Source: Clostridium sp. Marseille-P2415 (GTDB taxonomy: Bacteria; Bacillota; Clostridia; Lachnospirales; Lachnospiraceae). Taken from it: a stretch of DNA of 64,000 nucleotides. Position 1 is the first letter of the stretch; each line of letters begins with the position of its first letter. Positions 26,981-35,564 of this stretch are shown here, one piece after another. The position numbers and the translations under genes are program-made. The notes beneath the pieces were generated by a model. It was not told where the DNA came from. It made no database searches and was given only the letters and a program-made list of their open reading frames with translations. The stretch is from positions 772,308 to 836,307 of the forward strand of contig NZ_LT732526.1 of NCBI RefSeq assembly GCF_900155545.1, in the 5' to 3' direction.

Positions 26981-27451
26981 ATGGTAAAGACAAATGCAAT
27001 GCGCATACTTGATAAGGCAAAAATTGAATATGACACCAGGGAATACGAGGTGGATGAGCAGGACCTTTCCGGCAGTCATGCGGCGGACATGATGGGAGTG
27101 GACCACGGCAGTGTTTTTAAAACTCTTGTATTAAAAGGGGAAAAGACCGGATACTTAGTCTGCTGTATACCGGTGGACGGAGAACTGGATTTAAAAAAGG
27201 TGGCGAAGGCTGCAGGTGATAAAAAGGTGGAAATGATTCCTATGAAGGAGCTGCAGGGTGTCACGGGATACATCAGAGGAGGATGTTCCCCCATCGGCAT
27301 GAAAAAACATTTTCCTACTTTTGTCGAAGAATCGGCTCATCTTTATCCAAAAATCGCCATCAGCGGCGGATTAAGAGGCCTGCAGATCATCATCTCTCCA
27401 CAGTCTCTGGTTGGCTTTATAGGTGGAGAATTTGCTTCGCTGATGCAATAA
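26981..27451 (+). CDS. ybaK: Cys-tRNA(Pro)/Cys-tRNA(Cys) deacylase YbaK/EbsC
   Basis: 156 residues of the YbaK/EbsC trans-editing family, related to the prolyl-tRNA synthetase editing domain. Motifs: 'VFKTLVLKGEKTGYLVCCIP' with the catalytic Lys, 'DLKKVAKAAGDKKVEM', 'VTGYIRGGCSPIGMKK' and 'ISGGLRGLQIIISP'. It removes cysteine wrongly loaded on tRNA-Pro. ATG 26981 with AAGGAG is preferred over an upstream in-frame ATG at 26924, which lies inside the promoter. It has its own promoter and appears monocistronic. Confidence 0.92.
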   Translation: MVKTNAMRILDKAKIEYDTREYEVDEQDLSGSHAADMMGVDHGSVFKTLVLKGEKTGYLVCCIPVDGELDLKKVAKAAGDKKVEMIPMKELQGVTGYIRGGCSPIGMKKHFPTFVEESAHLYPKIAISGGLRGLQIIISPQSLVGFIGGEFASLMQ

Positions 27452-27613
27452 TGGTTTACATAAAACAAAAAATATAGGGACGGGCCGTTTCTGAGAAGTT
27501 GAATAGTTAACAGAAATGTAACATTATTGTAAAATCTTAATAGAAAGATAATACAAAAATAGTCTATAAAACCTTGGAAAAACAGTGCATTAAGCACAAA
27601 GGAAGGAAAGGGG

Positions 27614-27655
27614 ATGAAAATTAAGAAGTTAAAATATCACAAAAATGTTAAATGA
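27614..27655 (+). CDS. Possible 13-residue basic peptide (MKIKKLKYHKNVK)
   Basis: An ATG with AAGGAAAGGGG directly upstream opens a 13-codon frame that ends in TGA. Six of the 13 residues are Lys. No promoter was seen before it. It may be chance. Confidence 0.2.
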   Translation: MKIKKLKYHKNVK

Positions 27656-27658
27656 CCA

Positions 27659-27688
27659 TTGACTTTTTTGACGGGCTTCTTCTATAAT
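27659..27688 (+). promoter_or_regulatory. Sigma-A-like promoter of sleB
   Basis: TTGACT, 18-base spacer, TATAAT. An alternative -35, TTGACG, overlaps. A vegetative-type promoter suggests this hydrolase is not strictly sporulation-specific. Confidence 0.65.
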
Positions 27689-27764
27689 TACGAGCGTCAC
27701 CCGGAAACGGTTGTGGAATGTGTTCACAGCCCAGGCAAGTGAGATTAGAGAAAGAGGAGTATGT

Positions 27765-28631
27765 ATGCTTAAATTACGCTCTATCCTTCGACAGATTTGT
27801 CAATTCTTCAGAGGGATGACCGTGAAGGTCACAAAGCGGATGTACCGTTCTTCCGCAGTATTTATGGCGGGAGCGGCAGTCATTACTGTTGTGGCATTTA
27901 CATCAGCAGGATTCGGAAGCGGCGGAAGAAATGCGCTGACAGCATTTGCGGAAACGCCGGCAAAGGAAGACGCTGCGGATGAGGATGCAGTTGAAGAAGA
28001 GGAAACGGATACACAAGCAAAAGTACAATTGAAACTTACCGAAGCCAAGATGCAGGCACAGCAGTTAGCCGGCAATCTTCTGGAAAAAGAGGTTATACAG
28101 AAACAGGAGCTGGAAAAAGAATCCGAAGCCCAGGTCCAACGCATCAATAACCAGATCGCGATGGAGGAAGAAGCGAAAAGGCAGGCTGAGGAAGCAGCAA
28201 AGAAGGCAGAAGAAGAGGCAAGGAAGGCCGAGGAAGAGAAGGCAGTTCATGCCATGTCGGTGTCACAGGACGATTATCAGGTCTTACTGAAGATCGTGCA
28301 GGCGGAAGCAGGCATCTGTGACGAAAAGGGAAAAATCCTTGTGGCTAATGTGATTTTAAACCGGGTAAAAAGCGGCGAATTTCCCAATTCGGTAAGAGGT
28401 GTTGTCTATTCCCCTTCCCAGTTTTCACCCGTGTCGAACGGCAGTATCAATTCCGTAAACGTGACCGATGATACGAAAGCATGCGTTGACCGGGCGCTGG
28501 CAGGAGAGGATTATTCCGACGGAGCACTGTACTTTATGTACCGGGGAGGCTCCAGGAGGGGAGCCGTAAGCTGGTTCGATTCCCATTTGACCTACTTGTT
28601 TCAACATGGTAACCATGAATTTTTTAAATAA
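27765..28631 (+). CDS. SleB-type cell wall hydrolase with N-terminal membrane anchor and coiled coil
   Basis: 288 residues from ATG 27765 (AGAGGAG upstream). An N-terminal hydrophobic segment ('AVFMAGAAVITVVAF', about residues 32-50) acts as signal or anchor. A Glu/Ala/Lys-rich coiled coil follows (about 90-180). The C-terminal Hydrolase_2/SleB domain contains 'IVQAEAGICDEKGKILVANV', 'ILNRVKSGEFPNSVRGVVY' and 'SPSQFSP'. SleB and CwlJ are spore cortex-lytic transglycosylase-like enzymes. The anchored coiled-coil form here could instead act on vegetative wall. Gene is monocistronic. Confidence 0.88.
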   Translation: MLKLRSILRQICQFFRGMTVKVTKRMYRSSAVFMAGAAVITVVAFTSAGFGSGGRNALTAFAETPAKEDAADEDAVEEEETDTQAKVQLKLTEAKMQAQQLAGNLLEKEVIQKQELEKESEAQVQRINNQIAMEEEAKRQAEEAAKKAEEEARKAEEEKAVHAMSVSQDDYQVLLKIVQAEAGICDEKGKILVANVILNRVKSGEFPNSVRGVVYSPSQFSPVSNGSINSVNVTDDTKACVDRALAGEDYSDGALYFMYRGGSRRGAVSWFDSHLTYLFQHGNHEFFK

Positions 28632-28735
28632 AAACATTGTTTCATATTCTGCTTTAGGTGTATACTATATTTAACAGTCATGTGCCCTTGTGGTCTGCTG
28701 TGAAAATATACGATACATAAAAGGAGAGTAAGATT

Positions 28736-29200
28736 ATGATTTTTGACTCAGCGAAAAACCTTGATTTTTACAAAAGCCTTGGAGTGGAAGGAAGATACGC
28801 TAAGGCAGTGGATTTCCTTAAGAACACCGATCTAAAGAACCTGGCGCCGGGGAAATATGAGATTGACGGCAAGAATGTTTTTGCCAACGTAACAGAATAT
28901 ACGACGATTCCGTGGGAGGAAGCCAAGTACGAAGCCCACCATAATTATACAGATATCCAATATATGATATCCGGTTCTGAAACCATGACTTATGCACGGG
29001 TGGATGAGCTGGCAGAAAAAGTACCTTATAACGAAGAAAAAGATGTTGTATTTTACGACAATGAGAATCCTGGCTTAAAAGTAGTTGTAAAGGCCGGAGA
29101 ATATATGATTTTTAATCCTTGGGATGGACATAAACCAAAGGCAGCTGCCGGAGAACCGGCTCCGATTAAGAAAGTGATTGTTAAAATCAAAGAAGACTAA
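28736..29200 (+). CDS. YhcH/YjgK/YiaL family protein
   Basis: 154 residues, a single cupin-like domain of the DUF386 family (EbgC-like). Visible motifs are 'EAHHNYTDIQYMISGSETM' with the metal-binding His and 'FNPWDGHKPKAA' near the C-terminus. Relatives are sugar or sialic-acid metabolism proteins, possibly anomerases. ATG 28736 follows AAAGGAGAG. A promoter-like TTGTTT (18) TATACT lies about 80 bases upstream. The substrate is not evident from the neighbours. Confidence 0.87.
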   Translation: MIFDSAKNLDFYKSLGVEGRYAKAVDFLKNTDLKNLAPGKYEIDGKNVFANVTEYTTIPWEEAKYEAHHNYTDIQYMISGSETMTYARVDELAEKVPYNEEKDVVFYDNENPGLKVVVKAGEYMIFNPWDGHKPKAAAGEPAPIKKVIVKIKED

Positions 29201-29202
29201 TA

Positions 29203-29250
29203 AAAAACGGGAATCAATCCTTTGAATTAAGGACTTGTTCCCGTTTTGTT
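29203..29250. terminator. Bidirectional terminator between yhcH and the pectinesterase gene
   Basis: Stem AAAACGGGAA / TTCCCGTTTT with a smaller inner stem and T runs outward on both strands, between convergent genes. Confidence 0.85.
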
Positions 29251-29251
29251 T

Positions 29252-30217
29252 TTATGGCTGCCAGCCGTCTGATCCTGACAGGACAGCTTCTTTTGTAAAT
29301 CTTTTCAGATCAGCTTCTTTCAGGCGGTGGATCCAATCCGGCCGTTTTTCCATTCCAGCACCGGGACCGAAGCTGCCGTACTCGGCATAGAAGGTATGTT
29401 CGTGGGCCGCTTCCTTGTTCCAGTCATGCCAGCCCTCTTTGCAGATATGATCATCCATGTAGCAGTTTAGGAGCACGGTTTTCGCATATTCTCTCCATGG
29501 GCGCCCTAAGTAAGCGTTGTTTGCGGGACAGTTGCTTTCAAAACGGCAGTTTGCCATGACATAGCCGTACTCCTGTCCTTCCGGAGTGGAGGCAGCGGTT
29601 ACGTAGCTGCTGATCTCTTTTCCCGTGTATTTGGAAAAGAAGGTGCAGCCTTCAAAATAAGCTGTGGCGCTGCCGAAAATAAAGTCAATGTCTCCCTCCA
29701 GATAACAGTTTTTATAATAGTGACGGCCGTTTAACCGGGGGGCATGCTGCTTTGGCCCGATAAAACCGTTGGGTTCGATTTCCTTTGGAGGAAGAGGGCC
29801 GGTAAAAAGGGTATCCTGGTTTCCGAGGAAACGGCAGTTTTCAAAAAATAACCGGTCCCCATCGGCATAGAGAGCCAGAGCCTGTCCTACATCGGTCCCT
29901 TTTCCTGCGCTGTTCTCAAATGTAAGATTTCTGGCGGTGAAATCGTGGGTATCGATCAGGCAGGAATAGGTGCGGAAGGTCCCCCGCTTAGTGCCATCCT
30001 CCATAGTCATGCGGGCATAAAGGCCATAGGAGAGAATGGTACTTTCTGCATCTTCTCCAATAAAGGTCACGTGAGGAACTGTTACGGTGATCTGCTCTTC
30101 ATAAAACCCCTTGTGTATATAGAGGATATGTTCCGAAGATTGATCCGTTGGAAGGGAGCAAAGTGCCTCCCCAATGCTTTTGAAATCGCCTGTGCCATCT
30201 TTTGAAATGTGAATCAT
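29252..30217 (-). CDS. Pectinesterase without signal peptide
   Basis: 321 residues from the minus-strand ATG at 30217 (AAGAAGG upstream). The right-handed beta-helix pectin methylesterase motifs are complete: 'GKGTDVGQALALYADGD' with the transition-state Gln, 'FLGNQDTLFTG' with the catalytic Asp, 'GDIDFIFGSATAYFEGC' with the nucleophile Asp, and 'YLGRPWREYAKT' with the substrate Arg. It de-esterifies methylated galacturonan. The start region 'MIHISKDGTGDFKS' goes straight into the fold with no signal. The enzyme should therefore act on imported oligogalacturonides. It stands alone, not in a pectin locus. Confidence 0.91.
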   Translation of the reverse strand: MIHISKDGTGDFKSIGEALCSLPTDQSSEHILYIHKGFYEEQITVTVPHVTFIGEDAESTILSYGLYARMTMEDGTKRGTFRTYSCLIDTHDFTARNLTFENSAGKGTDVGQALALYADGDRLFFENCRFLGNQDTLFTGPLPPKEIEPNGFIGPKQHAPRLNGRHYYKNCYLEGDIDFIFGSATAYFEGCTFFSKYTGKEISSYVTAASTPEGQEYGYVMANCRFESNCPANNAYLGRPWREYAKTVLLNCYMDDHICKEGWHDWNKEAAHEHTFYAEYGSFGPGAGMEKRPDWIHRLKEADLKRFTKEAVLSGSDGWQP

Positions 30218-30266
30218 ATTTAACCTTCTTTCCATACATTGTATACATAATGCATAACATATACTA

Positions 30267-30295
30267 AATATATACATTTTTTTAGAAATTTGCAA
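30267..30295 (-). promoter_or_regulatory. Sigma-A promoter of the pectinesterase gene
   Basis: On the minus strand TTGCAA, 17-base spacer, TATATT; leader of about 45 bases. Confidence 0.55.
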
Positions 30296-30304
30296 TAGAA
30301 ATTA

Positions 30305-30333
30305 TTGACTTTTTATTAACAAAATGAGATAAT
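30305..30333 (+). promoter_or_regulatory. Sigma-A promoter of pckA
   Basis: TTGACT, 17-base spacer, GATAAT; the AGGAGG of pckA follows 24 bases later. Ten bases separate its -35 box from that of the divergent pectinesterase promoter. Confidence 0.75.
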
Positions 30334-30371
30334 AAGAACAAATTTGGATTTTTTATAAGGAGGAATTTTAT

Positions 30372-32063
30372 ATGTCAACAAAAGCTTATTACCCGATTCA
30401 TGAAATTGGAAAAGGCAAACCTGGTTTTGCAACGACACGATCAATCATTGAGGCACCGTTTTATGGAAATAATGTAATTAAAGTTAATACGCTTAGAGAG
30501 GCATATGAATTAGCTAAAAGTTCACCTGGAACTGTGGTTACAGATATGCCTGTTTACAGGGGAGAGGAATTTGGTCTTGCGAAAGATGCCAAAGTTCTTT
30601 TGTTCAACGATGGAGCGATTACCGGACGTTACGCTACTGCAAGAAGAATTGCAGGAGAGCCTGGAGTGAATTGCGGCGCTCTTGATAAAGTCGTTATGGA
30701 CGCGGTTTATGAAACCCGTTGGAAAACAATGTACCATGCAGAAGTGTTTGTAGGACTTGATCCTGAATTCATGGTAAAAGCTCATCTTCTTATCCCGGAA
30801 GGCGAGGAGAATATTCTGTACAACTGGATGTTGAATTTTCAGTATATGTCTGACGAATATGTTAAAATGTATCGGGCTTCCAAACCGGTAGGGGAAGGAA
30901 AAGAACCTGATATCTATATTTTCTCTGATCCGCAGTGGAACGGTTCTGACCGTCCTGGTGTTGATTTGTCTTGTTTAAGTGATCCAAAATGCTTGTGCTA
31001 TTTTAATACAGAACAGAACTGTGCGGCTATCTTAGGTATGAGATACTTTGGAGAGCACAAAAAGGGTACCCTTACTATGGCCTGGGCACTTGCCAACCGG
31101 AACGGATATGCTTCCTGCCATGGCGGCCAGAAGGAATACAGCTTAGCGGATGGTTCTAAATATGTTGCATCTGTATTCGGATTATCCGGATCAGGAAAAT
31201 CGACCATTACCCATGCAAAGCATGGCGGAAAATATGGTGTTACGGTTCTTCATGATGATGCATTTATCATTAATACGGATACCTGTTCATCGGTAGCATT
31301 AGAGCCTACCTATTTTGATAAAACACAGGATTATCCAACCGGATGTGAAGATAACAAATATCTGTTAACTGCTCAGAACTGTTCCTGCACATTTGATGAA
31401 GAAGGAAAGATCCAGCTGGTAACAGAAGATATCAGAAATGGGAATGGACGAGCTATCAAATCCAAATTATGGTCACCGAACCGTGTGGATAAGATTGATG
31501 AGCCGGTTAACGCTATTTTCTGGATTATGAAAGATCCTACCATTCCGCCGGTGGTAAAACTGAAAGGAGCTTCCTTAGCTTCTGTTATGGGTGCTACACT
31601 TGCAACAAAGAGATCGACGGCTGAAAGACTTGCTCCGGGAGCTGATCCGAATGCATTGGTCGTTGTACCATATGCGAATCCGTTTCGGACATACCCATTG
31701 GCAAATGACTATGAGAAATTTAAAAAATTAGTGGAAGAGAAGAACGTAGACTGCTATATCATCAACACCGGTGATTTTATGGGCAAGAAGGTTCAGCCGA
31801 AGGATACGTTAGGAATCTTAGAAGCAATTGTGGATAAGAAAGCTGATTTCAAACAGTGGGGACCATTTTCCGATATCGAAATCTTCGAATGGGAAGGATT
31901 TGTTCCGGACTTAAAAGATGCTTCTTATGTAGAGCAGTTAAGAGCCCGTATGAAGGATAGAGTTAACTTTGTTTCCAATACTGCTACTGTAAAAGACGGT
32001 TATGATAAGCTTCCGGATGACGCTTTAGCAGCAATTCAGAAAGTTGTCGATGAACTGAAATAA
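30372..32063 (+). CDS. pckA: Phosphoenolpyruvate carboxykinase (ATP family)
   Basis: 563 residues, somewhat longer than the usual 530. The kinase-1a P-loop reads 'GLSGSGKSTITHAKHGG', followed by 'VLHDDAFIIN' in the place of the kinase-2 motif and 'LKGASLASVMGATLATKRST'. It interconverts oxaloacetate and phosphoenolpyruvate using a nucleoside triphosphate; in fermenting Clostridia the carboxylating direction is common. ATG 30372 follows AAGGAGG. Sequence outside the P-loop is diverged from the E. coli type, so nucleotide preference is not certain. A strong terminator follows. Confidence 0.88.
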   Translation: MSTKAYYPIHEIGKGKPGFATTRSIIEAPFYGNNVIKVNTLREAYELAKSSPGTVVTDMPVYRGEEFGLAKDAKVLLFNDGAITGRYATARRIAGEPGVNCGALDKVVMDAVYETRWKTMYHAEVFVGLDPEFMVKAHLLIPEGEENILYNWMLNFQYMSDEYVKMYRASKPVGEGKEPDIYIFSDPQWNGSDRPGVDLSCLSDPKCLCYFNTEQNCAAILGMRYFGEHKKGTLTMAWALANRNGYASCHGGQKEYSLADGSKYVASVFGLSGSGKSTITHAKHGGKYGVTVLHDDAFIINTDTCSSVALEPTYFDKTQDYPTGCEDNKYLLTAQNCSCTFDEEGKIQLVTEDIRNGNGRAIKSKLWSPNRVDKIDEPVNAIFWIMKDPTIPPVVKLKGASLASVMGATLATKRSTAERLAPGADPNALVVVPYANPFRTYPLANDYEKFKKLVEEKNVDCYIINTGDFMGKKVQPKDTLGILEAIVDKKADFKQWGPFSDIEIFEWEGFVPDLKDASYVEQLRARMKDRVNFVSNTATVKDGYDKLPDDALAAIQKVVDELK

Positions 32064-32074
32064 TAAAATTCCAT

Positions 32075-32113
32075 AGAGGCGAAAAAGGAATTTCCTTTTT
32101 CGTCTCTGTTTTT
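32075..32113 (+). terminator. Intrinsic terminator after pckA
   Basis: Stem AGAGGCGAAAAAGG / CCTTTTTCGTCTCT with a T run. Confidence 0.87.
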
Positions 32114-32132
32114 AACCCATAAAGGAGGAAAA

Positions 32133-32777
32133 ATGGAAAAAGAATATTTGCTGTTTGACTTAGACGGGACGCTTACCGATCCCAAAGAGGGAATTACCAA
32201 ATCCGTTCAGTATGCTCTTCGTGCATTTGGGATTCAAGTGGAGGATTTGGATGAGCTTTGCTGTTTTATCGGACCGCCTTTAAAAGGCAGTTTTATGGAA
32301 TATTTCGGTTTTAGCGAGGAGGATGCAAGGAAGGCGATTGACATCTACCGGGAATACTTTTCAAGCAGGGGTTTATATGAAAATAAGGCTTATGAAGGAG
32401 TCAAAGAAGTTTTACAGTCGCTTCTGAATGCTGGGAAAAAGTTATATGTTGCTTCCTCCAAACCGGAAGTATTCGTCAAAAAAATTCTTAACTATTTTGG
32501 CCTGGATTCCTGCTTCGAGTTTATGGGCGGCGCGGATTTGGAAGAAATCCGGGTGCAAAAGGCTGATGTGATCCGTTATGTGCTGGAGCAAAACAAAATT
32601 ACCGATTTAAATAAAGTTGTGATGATCGGAGACAGAAAGCACGATATTTTGGGAGCAAAGGAGATTGGAATTGCCTCAGTTGGGGTATTGTATGGGTATG
32701 GAAGCAGACAGGAATTAGAAGATGCCGGAGCGGATGTAATCGCTGAAACGATTTTTGATTTGCAGAATCTTTTATAG
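32133..32777 (+). CDS. HAD-family phosphatase, phosphoglycolate phosphatase-like
   Basis: 214 residues of the Gph/PGP-like HAD subfamily. Motif I 'LFDLDGTLTDPKEG' has the nucleophile Asp, motif II is 'LYVASSKPE', motif III the Lys in 'RVQKADVIRY', and motif IV 'VMIGDRKHDILGAKEIG'. A helical cap domain lies at about 15-85. It hydrolyses small phosphate esters; the exact substrate is unknown. ATG 32133 follows AAAGGAGG. The neighbouring GNAT gene begins 83 bases after the stop. Confidence 0.9.
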   Translation: MEKEYLLFDLDGTLTDPKEGITKSVQYALRAFGIQVEDLDELCCFIGPPLKGSFMEYFGFSEEDARKAIDIYREYFSSRGLYENKAYEGVKEVLQSLLNAGKKLYVASSKPEVFVKKILNYFGLDSCFEFMGGADLEEIRVQKADVIRYVLEQNKITDLNKVVMIGDRKHDILGAKEIGIASVGVLYGYGSRQELEDAGADVIAETIFDLQNLL

Positions 32778-32860
32778 TGTGCTATACTAGGTCTCTAACA
32801 GGGGACAGTCCTTTTGATACGGTAAGTGAACCATGGAACACGAACGGAAGGAGGATTATT

Positions 32861-33661
32861 ATGATTGAACTGGGAAAAGAGAAAAGACAGATCATCAGAC
32901 AAATGTGCAGCGCCGCAAGCGGGGTATTGCCGCGGGGAGCTGCAGAAGGGCGAATGGGCAGGGTTTGGGTTCCGGAGCTCTCTAATCCTTCCTTTTGTCT
33001 GATTCTTCTTGGAGATTTTGCATATTTGTTCGGCATATGTCCGAAGGGTGAGCAGGCCATGGAACTGAAGGAACAGCTTTATAAGCAGTGCAGACAAGGC
33101 TTTATCACGCCTTCCGATGTGCGTTGGGAAGAATGGCTGGAGGACACTTTTGCAGGTGAGTGCAGACGTTTGTCCCGTTATGCCATGCGAAAGGACCGGA
33201 ACCATTTTTCTGAGACTGTTTTAATGGACTATGTTAAGACTCTTCCTTCCGGGATGCGGATCCTTAAGATGGATAAGAGATTATACCATATCGCTATGAA
33301 GGAGGAATGGAGCAGGGATTTTTGCTCGAATTTTGAAACTCCGGAAGATTTTTTAAGAGATGGGCTGGGGTTTGCTGCGTTAGACGGGCGTCATCTTGTT
33401 TCCGGCTGTTCGGCTTACGGAATCAGCCAGGGTATGATTCAGATGAAGGTTGCCACCAGGAAGGAATATAAACGTCAGGGCCTGGCTTTAGCCTGCAGTG
33501 CCAGGTTTATTCTGTCCTGTCTGGAACAGGGGATTTATCCGATCTGGGATGCGGATAACCTTCCTTCCGCCGGCCTTGCGGAAAAGCTGGGATACATTTT
33601 TGAGAAGGAATACCAGGTGTACAAGCTTCGGAATATGGAAAACAGGCTGATGAGAGCGTAA
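32861..33661 (+). CDS. GNAT-family N-acetyltransferase
   Basis: 266 residues from ATG 32861 (AAGGAGG upstream). The C-terminal 100 residues carry the GNAT acetyl-CoA site: 'MIQMKVATRKEYKRQGLALA' contains the R/QxxGxG/A-type loop, then 'DADNLPSAGLAEKLGYIFEK'. The N-terminal 150 residues match the 'GNAT acetyltransferase 2' layout rather than a second enzyme. The substrate is unknown. The small HPr-like gene follows 24 bases later and is probably co-transcribed. Confidence 0.82.
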   Translation: MIELGKEKRQIIRQMCSAASGVLPRGAAEGRMGRVWVPELSNPSFCLILLGDFAYLFGICPKGEQAMELKEQLYKQCRQGFITPSDVRWEEWLEDTFAGECRRLSRYAMRKDRNHFSETVLMDYVKTLPSGMRILKMDKRLYHIAMKEEWSRDFCSNFETPEDFLRDGLGFAALDGRHLVSGCSAYGISQGMIQMKVATRKEYKRQGLALACSARFILSCLEQGIYPIWDADNLPSAGLAEKLGYIFEKEYQVYKLRNMENRLMRA

Positions 33662-33685
33662 TGGGAATCAGGAGGAATACGGGAG

Positions 33686-33949
33686 ATGAAAAAGGTGGAA
33701 ATCGGATTTTGGGGGATTGAATCCATCCTGGAATTTGTCACAATTGCCAGTAAATGCAAAGAAAAAATGAATTTGTCCTGTGGAGACAGTTTGGTAAATG
33801 CAAAATCACTGCTGTCCGTACTTTCTTTGGCAAGTGTGGAAGGCGTGGAATTGATTATCCAGGAAGACTCCTGTGATTCACTTTTAAGGCGCCTGGAATT
33901 GTACGTGGAACATGGGAGGCTGATTGGCAGTAAAAAAATCGTTATGTAA
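33686..33949 (+). CDS. HPr-like protein lacking the phosphorylatable histidine
   Basis: 87 residues that align with HPr without gaps over the core: 'IASKCKEKMNLSCGDSLVNA' then 'KSLLSVLSLASVEGVELII'. The Ser46 site of regulatory phosphorylation ('AKSLLS') is kept. The active-site segment that should read 'GIHARPA' reads 'FWGIESIL', so His15 and Arg17 are gone. It cannot carry a phosphate between enzyme I and EIIA. It is comparable in logic to Bacillus Crh, which keeps Ser46 but lacks His15. The GNAT gene upstream gives no clue. ATG 33686 has GGAGATG close by. Confidence 0.65.
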   Translation: MKKVEIGFWGIESILEFVTIASKCKEKMNLSCGDSLVNAKSLLSVLSLASVEGVELIIQEDSCDSLLRRLELYVEHGRLIGSKKIVM

Positions 33950-33988
33950 TCCGGCTTTTCAAAATACAAAACTGACAGGAAAAGGAAC

Positions 33989-34017
33989 TTGAAAAATAAT
34001 ATGAAGTGGTGTATACT
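33989..34017 (+). promoter_or_regulatory. Sigma-A promoter of the probable 6S RNA
   Basis: TTGAAA, 17-base spacer, TATACT, directly upstream of a structured noncoding segment. Confidence 0.7.
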
Positions 34018-34020
34018 AAA

Positions 34021-34218
34021 AACCATAAAAGCTATGGGAATGTAATTCCTGAAATGTACGACACTCTTACCTTTTTTGAACCTACATTATGACATAAGGG
34101 ATTCCGATATTTTCAGGTGGATGTCAAGCCTCCGTTGCAGTGGAAGGCAGAAACCTGAGTGAGGTTGCCCACCTAGCAAAGCTAGGCGTCAATAAGTAAG
34201 AACCGGCATTTTGGGGTT
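34021..34218 (+). ncRNA. ssrS: Structured noncoding RNA, probable 6S RNA
   Basis: About 200 bases between a strong promoter and a terminator with no reading frame. The ends pair (AACC near 34021 with GGTT near 34218, then AAAA with TTTT), giving a closing stem. Internal hairpins include GCCTCC/GGAAGGC, AACCT/AGGTT and CCTAGC/GCTAGG. Size, closed rod-like folding and strings such as GAACCTACATT and TTGCCCACCTAG recall clostridial 6S RNA, which binds the sigma-A RNA polymerase. Assignment is from memory of the family, not a model search. Confidence 0.58.
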
Positions 34219-34227
34219 ACAAAAGAA

Positions 34228-34258
34228 AAAAGCAGCGAGCAATCGCTGCTTTAACTTT
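34228..34258 (+). terminator. Terminator after the probable 6S RNA
   Basis: Stem AAAGCAGCGA / TCGCTGCTTT with a four-base loop and a short T-rich end. Confidence 0.75.
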
Positions 34259-34323
34259 ATGTAAAAGTATGGTAGAGTATAGGATAGACGGTGGACAATA
34301 TCTTAATAACATAGGAGAATTTT

Positions 34324-35550
34324 ATGAAAGAAACAAAATTTCGGAATTATATCTGCTGGGGGGTCACAGCACTTACTGTCATAGTTTTGAGCATTACCTT
34401 TACCTTTTTCTTATCCAGGTTCCAGGCTGTAAAAGAAACGATGGATTTAGTTGCACAAATTCTGATGCCGGTCATTTACGGAGCTGTCCTTGCATATCTT
34501 TTACTGCCGGTTTATAACAGGTCCCGAAGCCTTACCGCCCGCTGGCTTTCTGCCGTATGGAAGAATGGGGGCGCAGTTAAGTCAACCTCCAGAGCCCTGG
34601 CCACTGTGGTAAGCCTTATCTTTTTGTTTGTGATCGTGGTCGGGCTTTTTTGGATGATCATTCCTCAGATCTATACCAGCATCATGGGGCTTCAGGAAAC
34701 ACTGGGCGGGAATCTCAACAATCTGGCTTTTTGGCTTCAAAATATGTTTGAAGATAACCCGTCTGTGGAGCGGGCGGTCATTCCCATGTACGATCAGCTG
34801 ACAAGCCAGCTGCAGAACTGGCTGACCTCTGATCTGGTTCCCAACATGTCCACGCTGATCGGCGGCCTTTCCAGTGGATTGCTGAGCGTGGTTCTGGTTC
34901 TTAAGAATATTCTTATCGGCATTATAGTAATGGTATATCTCCTTAACATAAAGGAGACCCTTTCCGCACAGGGGAAGAAAATTATTTACAGCTTGTTTCC
35001 TTTGAAAGCGGCAAATCAGGCCATTGAAGAGATTCGCTTTCTTCACCGGGTATTTGGCGGATTCATTACGGGCAAGCTTCTGGATTCGCTTATTATCGGA
35101 ATCCTGTGCTTCGTTCTCCTGAATGCGATGAATATGCCATATGCCCTGTTAGTGAGTGTGATTGTGGGAGTTACCAATGTAATTCCGTTTTTCGGCCCAT
35201 TTATTGGAGCTATCCCCAGCGCATTCCTGATTTTGTTAGTCAGTCCGATGAAGTGCCTGTATTTCCTGATATTTATTCTATTACTCCAGCAGTTTGACGG
35301 AAATATTCTTGGTCCGAAAATTTTGGGGCAGTCCACAGGGCTTCCCAGCTTTTGGGTGCTGTTTTCCATTTTGCTTTTTGGCGGATTGTTTGGCTTTGTG
35401 GGAATGATCATAGCGGTGCCGACCTTTGCAGTTATCTACAGTGTTATTTCAAGGCTGGTAAACCGTTCCCTGATGAAAAAGGAGCTTTCTATTGAAACGG
35501 CTGACTATTTAAATCTGGAACGGATTGATGAAAACAAAAAACATATATGA
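34324..35550 (+). CDS. AI-2E family transporter (putative permease)
   Basis: 408 residues with about eight membrane segments, including two near the N-terminus, a long extracytoplasmic loop (about 100-170), and a C-terminal cluster with the family motif 'GVTNVIPFFGPFIGAIPSA'. PF01594 proteins are proposed exporters or ion antiporters; the AI-2 link is from one E. coli member and should not be assumed. ATG 34324 follows TAGGAGA. The SpoIID-like gene starts 14 bases after its stop, indicating an operon. Confidence 0.88.
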   Translation: MKETKFRNYICWGVTALTVIVLSITFTFFLSRFQAVKETMDLVAQILMPVIYGAVLAYLLLPVYNRSRSLTARWLSAVWKNGGAVKSTSRALATVVSLIFLFVIVVGLFWMIIPQIYTSIMGLQETLGGNLNNLAFWLQNMFEDNPSVERAVIPMYDQLTSQLQNWLTSDLVPNMSTLIGGLSSGLLSVVLVLKNILIGIIVMVYLLNIKETLSAQGKKIIYSLFPLKAANQAIEEIRFLHRVFGGFITGKLLDSLIIGILCFVLLNAMNMPYALLVSVIVGVTNVIPFFGPFIGAIPSAFLILLVSPMKCLYFLIFILLLQQFDGNILGPKILGQSTGLPSFWVLFSILLFGGLFGFVGMIIAVPTFAVIYSVISRLVNRSLMKKELSIETADYLNLERIDENKKHI

Positions 35551-35564
35551 GATAAGAGGAGCGC

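Larger units (their letters stand above)
27452..27764 (+). other. Intergenic region before sleB
   Basis: 313 bases. The first 150 are AT-rich with nothing recognisable. A 13-codon reading frame with a good ribosome binding site lies at 27614-27655 and a strong promoter at 27659-27688. Confidence 0.6.
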
